A stretch of DNA of 64,000 nucleotides, taken from assembly GCF_019669965.1 (NCBI RefSeq), contig NZ_AP019781.1, positions 1,675,092 through 1,739,091 of the forward strand. The letters are read 5' to 3'. A program made the translations under genes and the position numbers. Below, piece after piece: positions 8,379 to 16,615 of the stretch. Below the pieces are notes generated by a model that was not told the DNA's origin, made no database searches, and was given only the letters and a program-made list of their open reading frames with translations. Each line of letters begins with the position of its first letter. Position 1 is the stretch's first letter. This DNA is from Methanoculleus chikugoensis (GTDB taxonomy: Archaea; Halobacteriota; Methanomicrobia; Methanomicrobiales; Methanoculleaceae).

Positions 8379-9764
8379 TCAGGGAGTCTCAACCCGCAAT
8401 CTTCCCGGATCCTCGGAGACTTCTTCCACGGGCCGGCGGAGCAGAAGGCGTATCTCCCGGACAATCCTCTCTCCTTCCGGGGTATCCTCGAGGATGAAAA
8501 GGATCGAACCTATCAAAAGGGCACAGAGACCGAGCAGGACAATCGGCGGTGCGAGAGTGAGGAGCATCGCCATGCAGGACGCGGTGCCCAGCAGCGGGAA
8601 GAGGATGCCGAACGGAACGACAAAATAGCTCTTATTCGGGGGGAGCAGCGCCTCCTGCCTCACCAGAATGATCGCGCTTATGTTCACGAGCGTCATGGTG
8701 CTGAGGATCGTGACATTGGTGAGTTCTACGATGAAGGAGAGATTCCCGATCAGAATGAGGAGGAGCACAAGTCCGGCCCCGAGCAGGACGGAGTTGATCG
8801 GCTGGCCGTTCCGGATCCGGGCAAATCTTCCCGGGATCTGTTTTTCGCTCGCCATTTCCAGGATTATTCTCGAGGCTCCGATGATGTTGGCATTCGCGGA
8901 CGAGAGCGTCGAGAAAAGTGCCCCCAGTGCAATGATAATCCCGCCGACGGATCCGAAGAGGACAACCGATGCATCGAAGACACTCTCGCTCCCGTACGAG
9001 GGAAGCTGTGCCGCGAGCAGTGCAACGACGACTCCCGTATATATCAGCGCCACGATTCCGATGGATGCAAGAGTGGCAAGCGGCACGTTCTTCGAGGAAC
9101 TCTTCACCTCTCCACCCATCATGGCCACGACCTGAAACCCGATATAGGCAAAAAAGACCATCGTCACCCCCTGCAGCATGCTGCCCATGCCTCCCGGAAG
9201 GAATGGCTTGAAATCGGATACCTGGATGTGGACGAGCCCGACCAGTATCAGAACAACCAGGATTGCCACTTTCGAGGCGACGAGGGCGACTTCGATCCTT
9301 CCTGCTTCCGCGATCCCCCGGAGGTTGAGAGCCGTGAGCAGCACGAGGGCAGCGATGGCGCCGTACCGCGGATCGAGGCTCGTCCCAATCAGTAAGTTTA
9401 CGTAGATTCCGAATCCGAGGAGGACAAAGGCAGTAGCGATGGTGACGCTGATATACATCGCCCATCCCGCGAGAAAACCCGGATAGGACCCAAGGATGCG
9501 CCGGGCGTAGAGATATCCGCCCCCATCCTCGGGATAAATGCTGGCGAGCGTTGCGTAGGAGAGAGCCGAGAAGACAACGATGAGACCGCAGAGAAGGTAG
9601 GAGAAAACTGCCGAAGGGCCGGCGATACCCACGATGAGGCCGCTCAGCACAAAAACCCCGGCACCCACCATATTTCCTACCGCAAACGCGATAGCAGCAT
9701 ACATGCTCAACCCTTTTGTCCGCTGTGCTCCGTTCTGCATTGTGCTCCGAATCCGGCTGGTCAC
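8379..9764 (-). CDS. APC-family amino acid/polyamine permease
   Basis: Protein of 461 residues with about 12 membrane segments. The first helix carries FAVGNMVGAGVFVLSG, the APC signature with the unwound G-rich substrate-binding turn, and YPEDGGGYLYARR follows helix 2-3. The later STLSSANANIIGASRIILEMA matches the conserved helix 8 region. It should import or exchange amino acids or amines across the cytoplasmic membrane; specificity is not readable. Start at 9764; an ATG eight codons inside (MQNGAQRTKG) is also possible. It precedes the sugar-related pair on the same strand but is separated from it by 115 nt. Confidence 0.88.
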   Translation of the reverse strand: MTSRIRSTMQNGAQRTKGLSMYAAIAFAVGNMVGAGVFVLSGLIVGIAGPSAVFSYLLCGLIVVFSALSYATLASIYPEDGGGYLYARRILGSYPGFLAGWAMYISVTIATAFVLLGFGIYVNLLIGTSLDPRYGAIAALVLLTALNLRGIAEAGRIEVALVASKVAILVVLILVGLVHIQVSDFKPFLPGGMGSMLQGVTMVFFAYIGFQVVAMMGGEVKSSSKNVPLATLASIGIVALIYTGVVVALLAAQLPSYGSESVFDASVVLFGSVGGIIIALGALFSTLSSANANIIGASRIILEMASEKQIPGRFARIRNGQPINSVLLGAGLVLLLILIGNLSFIVELTNVTILSTMTLVNISAIILVRQEALLPPNKSYFVVPFGILFPLLGTASCMAMLLTLAPPIVLLGLCALLIGSILFILEDTPEGERIVREIRLLLRRPVEEVSEDPGRLRVETP

Positions 9765-9879
9765 ACAAATAGATTACTGACGGCAGCTCTCGCTGTGCCC
9801 GGGTATGCCCGGACGAAGGCGTGGGCCGTCGCAACGGGGATGGTGAAGACGGCTGGAGAGGGAGCCTGCCTGCTCCGGT

Positions 9880-11781
9880 TCAGCGGCTGCGCTTATTACC
9901 CCCGCCGCCATGTCCTGCAGCATCCGCGGCGGCAGCGTGGTGCGGACTGACCATGCCGACGTATCCTGCGTGAGCAAGTGATACGGCAGCGTTGATGATC
10001 CCGATGTGCGAGAACGACTGCGGGAAGTTGCCCATATGGGTTCCGGTCACCGGCTGGAGTTCTTCGGCGTAGAGGCCGAGCGAACTGGCGCGTGCAAGGA
10101 GGTGCCTGAATATCCGGTGCGCCTCATTCGTGCGCCCGGCACGTATCAGCGCGTTGACGAGCCAGGCCGTGCAGACGACAAAGGTCCCTTCCTTCCCGGC
10201 CACGCCTTCCGGAGCGTCGACGTAGCGATAGCAGAGGCCGTCGACGACGAGGTGTTTCAACGTGGCGTCTATCGTCGAGATCATCCGTGGGTCATCCCCC
10301 TCGATGAAATTGATGATCGAGAGGCGCAGGTTCGCGGCATCGAGTTGCTCGTCTTCGTAAGACTGTTTGAACGCGCCCAATGCGTCGCTCCATCCCTTAT
10401 CGAGCACTTCCTCGTGGATCATGCCGCGTTCGCGGCGCCAGCCTGCAAGATCGCCCGGGAGCCGCATCTCTTCCGCGATCTCGATCCCGCAGTCGAGGGC
10501 GAACCACATCATGGCTTTACTGTAGACGAAATGCCGCACGCCGCCCCTGACCTCCCAGAGCCCGCTGTCCCGGTTGTGCCAGTGGCGGACCACCCAGTCG
10601 AGCATCTGCCGTATCGTCCCCCAGAGCGGCGTCGGATCGTACTTCCCGATCCGCCAGGCGAACTGAATGGCGCCCATGACTTCCCCGTAGACATCGAGCT
10701 GCTCCTGGACCGCCGCCCGGTTCCCTATCCTCACCGGCCGGGAGTCGCGGTACCCCCTGAAGTGGTCGAGCACCTCTTCGGCGGTTCTGCTCTCCGGAAT
10801 GATGGGGTACAGGATCGAGATGCCCGTTCCCTTCAGTTTGACCGTGCGCACAAGCCAGTCGAAGAACGGCTGCTCGTTATCGAGGTAGCCAGCAAGGAGG
10901 AGCGCGTACAGGGTGAACGATGCGTCACGTATCCAGGTGAAACGGTAGTCCCAGTTCCGTTCGCCGCCGAAGGTCTCGGGGAGCGATGTCGTCGGCGCCG
11001 CAACGATGGCGCCCGACGGTTCGTAGGTCATCAACTTGAGGGCGAGAGCGCTGCGAATCACGATATCGCGATACGGCCCATCGTAGGTGCAGGCGCCGCT
11101 CCACTGCCGCCAGTAATCGGTCGTCACCTTCAGGGAGTCTGCAGGCGTAAGCTGCGGCAGGGTGGCGTCGTCCTCCGTTGCGAGCGTAAACGCCGCCGTC
11201 TCACCCGCGTGAAGCGTGACCCGGCAGGTCAACGCTTCGTTCGCATCGTCCACCTGCCATGCGGCCGGCCCGGTGAGCGTATACCCGCCGAACACCGCCT
11301 GATTCTCCTGGAGTGCAAACTCCGGGGGCGTGCGGGCGTAGTTCGGTCGGGGAAGGCAGTTGCTGACGATCCCGGCCTTCCCGCCGGTGCATTCTGCTAT
11401 GCGTACGATTCTGCCGGGAGCCGGTAGCCGGCGGAGGCGGGCAACACTTGCGATGTCCATAAAGTCCCGGACGATCACGGTTCCCCCCTTGCACTCGAAG
11501 GTCGTCTCAAGGATGTTCGTCGCCTCCCGATACCGGCGCGAACTCTCGAACGGCTCCTCAGGCTGTATGCTCCAGTAGCCGCCGCGGTCCGGATCGAGAA
11601 TCCGGGCAAAGAGCGACGGAGAATCGAACCGGTGGAAGCAGAGCCAGTCGATGGATCCGCTGCTGCTGACGAGCGCCACGGTATGCCCGTTCCCGATCAC
11701 CCCGTAGTCCTCGATCGGCCGGTACTCGTCATGGGACTGCACGGGAGCCTGCGACTTGTTCTGCCGGATCCGATCGGGCAT
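9880..11781 (-). CDS. GH15 family glycosidase (trehalase/glucoamylase-like)
   Basis: Protein of about 633 residues with the GH15 layout: an N-terminal beta-sandwich (YRPIEDYGVIGNGHTVALVS, SIDWLCFHRFDSPS) and a C-terminal (alpha/alpha)6 barrel with ERNWDYRFTWIRDAS at 274-288, QLDVYGE near 350 and NFPQSFSHIGIINAA near 585-600. These enzymes cleave terminal alpha-glucosides by inversion; close relatives include archaeal and bacterial trehalases. No signal peptide is present, so it acts in the cytosol. The ATG at 11781 lies one base after the stop of the sugar porter gene; a GTG at 11790 would overlap that gene. A Gly/His-rich tail ends the protein. Its substrate presumably enters through the neighbouring porter. 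Confidence 0.88.
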   Translation of the reverse strand: MPDRIRQNKSQAPVQSHDEYRPIEDYGVIGNGHTVALVSSSGSIDWLCFHRFDSPSLFARILDPDRGGYWSIQPEEPFESSRRYREATNILETTFECKGGTVIVRDFMDIASVARLRRLPAPGRIVRIAECTGGKAGIVSNCLPRPNYARTPPEFALQENQAVFGGYTLTGPAAWQVDDANEALTCRVTLHAGETAAFTLATEDDATLPQLTPADSLKVTTDYWRQWSGACTYDGPYRDIVIRSALALKLMTYEPSGAIVAAPTTSLPETFGGERNWDYRFTWIRDASFTLYALLLAGYLDNEQPFFDWLVRTVKLKGTGISILYPIIPESRTAEEVLDHFRGYRDSRPVRIGNRAAVQEQLDVYGEVMGAIQFAWRIGKYDPTPLWGTIRQMLDWVVRHWHNRDSGLWEVRGGVRHFVYSKAMMWFALDCGIEIAEEMRLPGDLAGWRRERGMIHEEVLDKGWSDALGAFKQSYEDEQLDAANLRLSIINFIEGDDPRMISTIDATLKHLVVDGLCYRYVDAPEGVAGKEGTFVVCTAWLVNALIRAGRTNEAHRIFRHLLARASSLGLYAEELQPVTGTHMGNFPQSFSHIGIINAAVSLAHAGYVGMVSPHHAAAADAAGHGGGGNKRSR

Positions 11782-11782
11782 A

Positions 11783-13201
11783 TCAACCACGTGGTCCCGG
11801 TGCGCCCTTCAGTTCGCGGGGGTGCCTGCCGGCCCTGAAATGCTCTTCGATCTCTTCGAGCGTGAGCCCTTTCGTCTCGGGCACCAGCCTGAGGACGAAG
11901 AACCATGCTAAGAGGCCCACGAGTGCGTAGAGCCAGAAGACGCCGGCCTGTTCCAGTATTCCGACCAGCGTCAGGAACGTCAGGGTGATGAGAAAGTTCG
12001 CGCCCCAGTTGGCGACGGTCGCAACGCTCATGGCCCGCCCTCGCACGTTGAGCGGGTAAATCTCGGCGATCAGCAGCCAGAACACCGGCCCGAGGCCGAT
12101 CGCGAACGAAGCGACGTACGCCATCAGGCTGACCGCGGTGATCAGCCCGAGGAGACTCCCGCTCTGAACCGCTCCACTAAGAGCAAACCCGGCCCCGAGC
12201 ACGGCAAGACTCACGACCATGCCGGCGATCCCCGCAAGGAGAAGAGGACGGCGTCCTGTCCGGTCGACAAGCACGACGGCAGCGACGGTGGCGAGGACGT
12301 TCACGGCGCCGACGCCTGCAGTCGCTGCGATCGAGGCACCGGCAGAGTGCAGTCCTGCAAACTGGAAGATCGTCGGAGCGTAGTAGATGACGGTGTTGAT
12401 GCCGGTCAACTGCTGCAGGACGGCCAGGCCGAAGCCGACGAACAGGGGCATTCGGATTGACGGTGCCAGCAGGTCCGACCATCTCCCGGCTTTCTGCACA
12501 CCGTTCGACTTCGTGATCTCCTCGAGTTCACCCGATATCTCCCCGGTTCCACGGACCTTACGGAGAACGGCGGTTGCCCGGTCTGTCTGCTGCCGGGACA
12601 CGAGCCATCGGGGGCTGTCCGGGAGCAGGAACATTCCGACGAGGAGAACCGTGGCCGGCACCGCACCGAAGGCAAACATGGCACGCCAGTCGCTGCTTGC
12701 GGAGAAGAGGTAATCAACCCCATAGGAGATGAGGATCCCGATCGTGATGAAGAGCTGATTGAGCGACACCATGCCGCCGCGGAGTGCCGAAGGCGCAATC
12801 TCCGATATATACAGAGGAACGACGAACGATGCGATGCCGATGGCCATGCCGATCAGTACGCGGCCGGCGAGGAAGACGGGCAGGCCCGGTGCAACGACGA
12901 CGACACCCGTGCCTGCAAGGAACACGACCGATGCGGCGATGATCGAGAGACGTCGCCCGATCCTGTCGGCGAGGAGACCGCCGGCGATCGCACCCAGGAT
13001 TGCGCCGACGAGCACAGAACTGGTCGCGATCTCTTCCAGGGTCGGCGGGAGAGCGAACTCGCCGGTGATGAAGAGGATCGCTCCTGAGATGACTCCCGTG
13101 TCGTACCCGAAGAGGAACCCTCCGACGGCCGCCACCGCAACGGCGACATAGACAAATGTCGTGAGACCGGATCTCTTCGGCTCTCCACCTCGTGCACTCA
13201 T
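11783..13201 (-). CDS. MFS sugar porter
   Basis: Protein of 472 residues with 12 predicted membrane segments and the sugar-porter family marks: GGFLFGYDTGVISGA in helix 1, DRIGRR after helix 2, LPDSPRWLVSR before the central loop, and PETKGLTLEEIEEHF at the C-terminus. Members are proton symporters or uniporters for hexoses, pentoses or polyols. The gene is directly upstream of, and probably translationally coupled to, the GH15 glycosidase, suggesting uptake and cleavage of a disaccharide or handling of an internal alpha-glucoside. A sugar uptake system is unexpected in a CO2/formate-using methanogen and may have been acquired by transfer. Confidence 0.9.
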   Translation of the reverse strand: MSARGGEPKRSGLTTFVYVAVAVAAVGGFLFGYDTGVISGAILFITGEFALPPTLEEIATSSVLVGAILGAIAGGLLADRIGRRLSIIAASVVFLAGTGVVVVAPGLPVFLAGRVLIGMAIGIASFVVPLYISEIAPSALRGGMVSLNQLFITIGILISYGVDYLFSASSDWRAMFAFGAVPATVLLVGMFLLPDSPRWLVSRQQTDRATAVLRKVRGTGEISGELEEITKSNGVQKAGRWSDLLAPSIRMPLFVGFGLAVLQQLTGINTVIYYAPTIFQFAGLHSAGASIAATAGVGAVNVLATVAAVVLVDRTGRRPLLLAGIAGMVVSLAVLGAGFALSGAVQSGSLLGLITAVSLMAYVASFAIGLGPVFWLLIAEIYPLNVRGRAMSVATVANWGANFLITLTFLTLVGILEQAGVFWLYALVGLLAWFFVLRLVPETKGLTLEEIEEHFRAGRHPRELKGAPGPRG

Positions 13202-13929
13202 AATACCTCATTCACCTTCGATTTTTTAAGCGAATTGTCACGGGTCCCTTCATAGTCCGGGAGACACCGCCATTGCATATTCCCGATCCAGTAGACCCGG
13301 AATGGAGGAACATCCTCTGAATGGAGTAAGGAGTGCCTATCGAGCATTTTCATATCCATTCAAATAATAATCGCACAGCCAGCAGTTTTTCATCAGGCTT
13401 CATTCACGCATACATAAAGGTAGTGGCACTACCATCATACCCTGCAGATCGTCCATCTAGAACAGCGGCGGTGGGGATTATAAGGCGGGCTGGAGATACG
13501 CACCCCGTTTACCTGGCCCACTTGATCTCACTCTGATCGATGAGTCTGCGGCCGCGAACATTCACCCGGTCCATGTTTGCGAGTTCCTCGTCGATAGCGT
13601 ACAGCCAGACGAGTCCGGCCAGGGCCAGACGGGGTTGCATACCCGATCGACTGGGTGTCTCATAGACTGGAGTGTACACTGGTACCGATCTCCAGGCTAT
13701 CCGGATACGGGGCCGATCTGAACGGAACAATCTCACGATGTAACAGGAGCGACTGTTGTGCAGGAGATAGACCGAGATAATCGGTTTGCCGGATTTCGGT
13801 CACCCTGCGGGATCCGACACCCCGGCCGTCACTCGTCTACACCAGATCTCTCCTGCCAGGGTGTACAGGACGCTTCCTGGCCAGTGCAGATTGCGCCTGC
13901 CTTCCGGTACGATTACGGGGAATCGTGTT

Positions 13930-14091
13930 TCACCAACGGAATCCAATCCTCCCCAGCACCGAGACTTTGACGGTGTCGTTCACCGGCAGCGCAAAAATAC
14001 CGGCGAATAGGACGACGAGGAGGGTTATACGAGGGGAGACCGGGGCGATCCCGGGAACCCCGACGATCGTTATCATCGCAATGACAACCAT
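13930..14091 (-). CDS. short hydrophobic ORF, possible gene remnant
   Basis: Frame of 53 residues starting MVVIAMITIVGVPG, with two hydrophobic stretches separated by the polar turn APVSPR (second stretch ITLLVVLFAGIFALPV), ending DTVKVSVLGRIGFRW. The hydrophobicity pattern and codon third positions look like a genuine membrane segment. A stop lies just upstream in frame, so it may be the intact small protein or the surviving middle of a larger membrane protein. The family was not recognised. Confidence 0.3.
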   Translation of the reverse strand: MVVIAMITIVGVPGIAPVSPRITLLVVLFAGIFALPVNDTVKVSVLGRIGFRW

Positions 14092-14190
14092 ATCGATAAC
14101 GATAGCTCAAAGAAGGGGTTTGCCGGGCATCGAACGCCAGAACCGACCCCGCTCCCTCACAACGAAGAACGTGAACATCCCCGAGTGGAA

Positions 14191-14307
14191 TATACGGAGA
14201 GCGCCCGGAGCATCGCCGAAGAGAGGCACGCGTTTCTGTTTGCGTTTCTTGACGCCCTGAACGGCGAGATATGCACCCAAAACCCGCAGGACCCAATACT
14301 TCGCTAG
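14191..14307 (+). pseudogene. 3' fragment of an HD-hydrolase paralogue
   Basis: The 28 codons at 14191-14274 match codons at 7950-8033, near the 3' end of the HD gene at 7461-8057, at 68 of 84 bases and 22 of 28 residues (for example SIAEERHAFL in both). Most differences are at third codon positions, so the copy evolved as a protein before it was lost. A short unrelated tail leads to TAG at 14305. No HD catalytic residues remain upstream, so this is a truncated paralogue. Confidence 0.8.
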
Positions 14308-14453
14308 TTTTGGCACCCGGTATCGAGCGATGGGGTCCCGTGGATGCCTTAACACGGGTTGGCTGCACCCGGACACCAAACTTCACGTGAAATGACCGGT
14401 GTAGATAATGATACAGTCTCACATGAAGTGCGACGGGCCGGCACGGCCCTCCT

Positions 14454-14783
14454 TCACGCATCCGAACAGAACCGCAGCCCCACGATCCCCGCTACGATCA
14501 GGAAGATGCAGAGGAGGCGGATGACGCTCCTGGACTCGCCGAAGAACACGATCCCGGCGATGACCGTTCCTACCGCCCCGATACCCGTCCAGACAGCATA
14601 CGCCGTCCCGATAGGGAGGGTGGTGAGCGACCGCGAGAGGAGGTAAAAACTCCCGACCATCAGGATGATGGTCGCCACCGACGGCCCAACCTTCGTGAAC
14701 CCTTCGGTATACTTGAGGCCAAGCGCCCAGCCGGTCTCCAGGAGCCCGGCAAAGAACAGAGTGATCCAGGCGGTATTCTGCAT
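14454..14783 (-). CDS. SMR family exporter, SugE/Gdx-like
   Basis: Protein of 109 residues with four membrane helices typical of small multidrug resistance exporters. Helix 1 has [20 protein letters not shown] with the essential E16 in the W-x3-GLLE-x2-WA-x2-LK pattern. That pattern is typical of the SugE/Gdx branch, whose characterised members export guanidinium. Helix 3 carries [15 protein letters not shown]. It works as an antiparallel dimer, exchanging substrate for protons. I chose the ATG at 14783; longer upstream extensions lack membrane or family features. No paired second SMR gene is present, in line with a homodimer. Confidence 0.88.
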   Translation of the reverse strand: MQNTAWITLFFAGLLETGWALGLKYTEGFTKVGPSVATIILMVGSFYLLSRSLTTLPIGTAYAVWTGIGAVGTVIAGIVFFGESRSVIRLLCIFLIVAGIVGLRFCSDA

Positions 14784-14910
14784 GATTCCTCTTTTATTTG
14801 GTCCGGAAAATGATATACCTTCTCCACCCGGAAGATCATGCGAGTCATCTGCTTCCGTCACGTTTAACAGGGATGAGTGCCCTCCCGGAGATCCAGAGGA
14901 GGTATGGAGT

Positions 14911-15138
14911 GTGGTGAAGATAACCATCGACAGGCCGGGATGCATCAGCTGCGAGTCGTGCTGGACGCTCTGTCCGGACGTCTTCGAACAGGATTCAAAC
15001 GACGACCTGAGTTCGGTCACGGAACAGTACCGGGTCGACGGCAACCCCGCGGAGGGGGAGGTGCCCGACGACCTCACCGACTGCGCCCAGGAAGCCGCCG
15101 ATTCGTGTCCGGTTACGATCATCTTCGTCGAAGAATGA
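14911..15138 (+). CDS. single-cluster ferredoxin
   Basis: Protein of 75 residues: [14 protein letters not shown], then WTLCP, and a distant [11 protein letters not shown]. The three closely spaced cysteines plus the distal CP give a monocluster [4Fe-4S] ferredoxin; the WTLCP portion is followed by an acidic insertion. It probably carries electrons in the cytosol. The start is GTG at 14911 (or 14914), placed 8-9 nt after GAGGAGGT. It is divergent from the SMR gene 127 nt away, and overlaps no other gene. Confidence 0.8.
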   Translation: MVKITIDRPGCISCESCWTLCPDVFEQDSNDDLSSVTEQYRVDGNPAEGEVPDDLTDCAQEAADSCPVTIIFVEE

Positions 15139-15570
15139 GGCTATCCGGCCGGCGGCGCAACTACCGGCGCCGAACAATTGTTATTCCCATGGTCGGACAA
15201 GAACTATAACCTTCGAGAGCTATGGGGGGGTTGCCTGGGAGAGGAATCAACCAGAAGGTGCCTCACCATGAGGCAACAGTTCACAGGCCCAGGCGGTTAA
15301 GGCCTGAGAACACCAAAAATGCTGCACCCATGGACCGAAAAGCACCCCGGACACGATCCCGCCTCCCGGGCACACCGATTCTTCAGACTCACCAGCGTGG
15401 TTCTGCCACATCAGCGAGCGCTCCCGCGTCGTCGTTCCCTCCACGGCGATTGTCCCACGGTGCACTGCAACGTGATACTTCCGTATTTCGATTGCGTCGT
15501 TGCTGACGGGGGGAGACAGCAGTGTGATCTCTAACGGAAGGATCTCTCCTGAACAAAAAAGAGGGTTGTA
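15139..15570. other. intergenic region with competing stem-loops
   Basis: No convincing gene. GTTGCCT (15230-15236) can pair with AGGCAAC (15271-15277), while GCCTCA (15260-15265) pairs with TGAGGC (15269-15274), so the two hairpins are mutually exclusive. A third hairpin joins CAGGCC (15284-15289) to GGCCTG (15301-15306). A minus-strand frame from about 15550 to 15247 looks partly protein-like (SNDAIEIRKYHVAVHRGT) but has no clear start. An A6 run at 15555-15560 would act as a T-tract terminator for the M42 operon. Confidence 0.35.
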
Positions 15571-16608
15571 TCAGAGCGCAGGTTTGCTCTTCAGCGCCTC
15601 GACGAGGAGCCGGACCCCCGCCTCGATATCGGCGGTATCGACCACCTCGACCGGGGAGTGGATATAGCGAGCCGGGATCGAGAACGGGATGCTCGGGATA
15701 CCGCCCCGCTCCAGGTGGATGATCGTCGCGTCGGTGTTGCCGCCGGTGCCGACCTCGAGCTGGCAGGGGATGTCGTTCTTCTCCGCGGTCTCGCGGAGCC
15801 ACGCGGTCATCCTCGGATCGGCCATCAGCCCGCGCCCGCTCGCGCTGACGAGAACCAGGACCGGCCCTTTGCCCATCTCGACGCTCGCATCCTTCTTCTC
15901 GATCCCGGGATGGTCGCCGGGGATGGTGACGTCGGTCGCGATCGCGCAGTCGGGGTTTAACGAGTAGGCGCTCACCTTCGCGCCTTTCAGCCCCAGCTCC
16001 TCCTGGACGGTAAAGACAGCGTAGATCGTGTGGGGCGACTTCGCCTGCTGCAGCGCCCGGATGAGCATCGCGACGCCGACCCGGTTATCGAGCGCTTTAC
16101 CCGTGACGCGGGTGCCGGCAAGTTCGGTGTACTCGCGGTCGATGGTGATCGGGGTGCCGATCTCGATCCCGAGACCCTTCACCTCCTCCTCGCTCGTTGC
16201 GCCCACGTCGACGAACATATTCTCGATCTTGATCTCCTTCTTGCGCTCCTCCTCTTTCATGACGTGCGGGGGTTTTGCGCCGAGGACGCCCATGACCGGC
16301 CCCTTCTTCCCGTGCAGGATCACCCGCTGGCAGTAGAGCACCGGCCCGAACCATCCCCCGATGGGGACGACCCGGATGAACCCTTTCTCATCGATGTACT
16401 GCACCATCAGGCCGATCTCGTCCATGTGGGCGGCGAGCATGACGGAGAAGTCGTCGCCGCGCTTCACGGCAATCAGGTTCCCCATCGTGTCCTCGCGGAG
16501 CTCGTCGACGACACCTGCAAGTTCCGCCCTGACGATATCCCTGATGTTTCCTTCACTGCTGCTGACGCCGTGGGCGTCGGATAACTTCCTGAGTAACTCT
16601 TTCACCAT
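15571..16608 (-). CDS. M42 family aminopeptidase
   Basis: Protein of 345 residues, the usual length for the M42 (tetrahedral TET/glutamyl aminopeptidase) family. Visible metal ligands and catalytic residues: H61-x-D63 in AAHMDEIG, D174 in KALDNR, E203-E204 in VQEELGLKGA, D226 in ATDVTIP, and the C-terminal histidine in YIHSPVEV. It trims peptides in the cytosol as a large oligomer with two metal ions. The start lies 7 nt after the aminotransferase stop, so the gene is the last of the hxlB-aminotransferase-M42 operon. Confidence 0.93.
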   Translation of the reverse strand: MVKELLRKLSDAHGVSSSEGNIRDIVRAELAGVVDELREDTMGNLIAVKRGDDFSVMLAAHMDEIGLMVQYIDEKGFIRVVPIGGWFGPVLYCQRVILHGKKGPVMGVLGAKPPHVMKEEERKKEIKIENMFVDVGATSEEEVKGLGIEIGTPITIDREYTELAGTRVTGKALDNRVGVAMLIRALQQAKSPHTIYAVFTVQEELGLKGAKVSAYSLNPDCAIATDVTIPGDHPGIEKKDASVEMGKGPVLVLVSASGRGLMADPRMTAWLRETAEKNDIPCQLEVGTGGNTDATIIHLERGGIPSIPFSIPARYIHSPVEVVDTADIEAGVRLLVEALKSKPAL

Positions 16609-16615
16609 TCTTCTC

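Larger units (their letters stand above)
13202..14453. other. long gene-poor region with decayed genes
   Basis: About 1.25 kb without an intact, recognisable gene. AT-rich sequence near 13330-13430 may hold the promoter of the sugar porter operon. A minus-strand frame at 13509-13736 (AGLVWLYAIDEELANMDRVN) looks weakly protein-like, perhaps a remnant. A short hydrophobic ORF (13930-14091) and a fragment of an HD gene (14191-14307) are listed separately. Together these suggest an old insertion or duplication site undergoing decay. Confidence 0.5.

Noticed and set aside
10006-11427. A 473-codon plus-strand frame opposite the GH15 gene
   Set aside because: Antisense shadow of a gene with clear GH15 motifs; no recognisable domain or ribosome-binding site.
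13509-13736. Possible transposase-like minus-strand ORF (75 codons)
   Set aside because: Parts look protein-like, but no catalytic residues, inverted repeats or target duplications were found, so it is only mentioned under the decayed region.
15247-15550. Possible minus-strand protein after the M42 gene
   Set aside because: The frame reads coherently for about 90 codons but lacks a start codon with a ribosome-binding site and no family was recognised; it may be a remnant.
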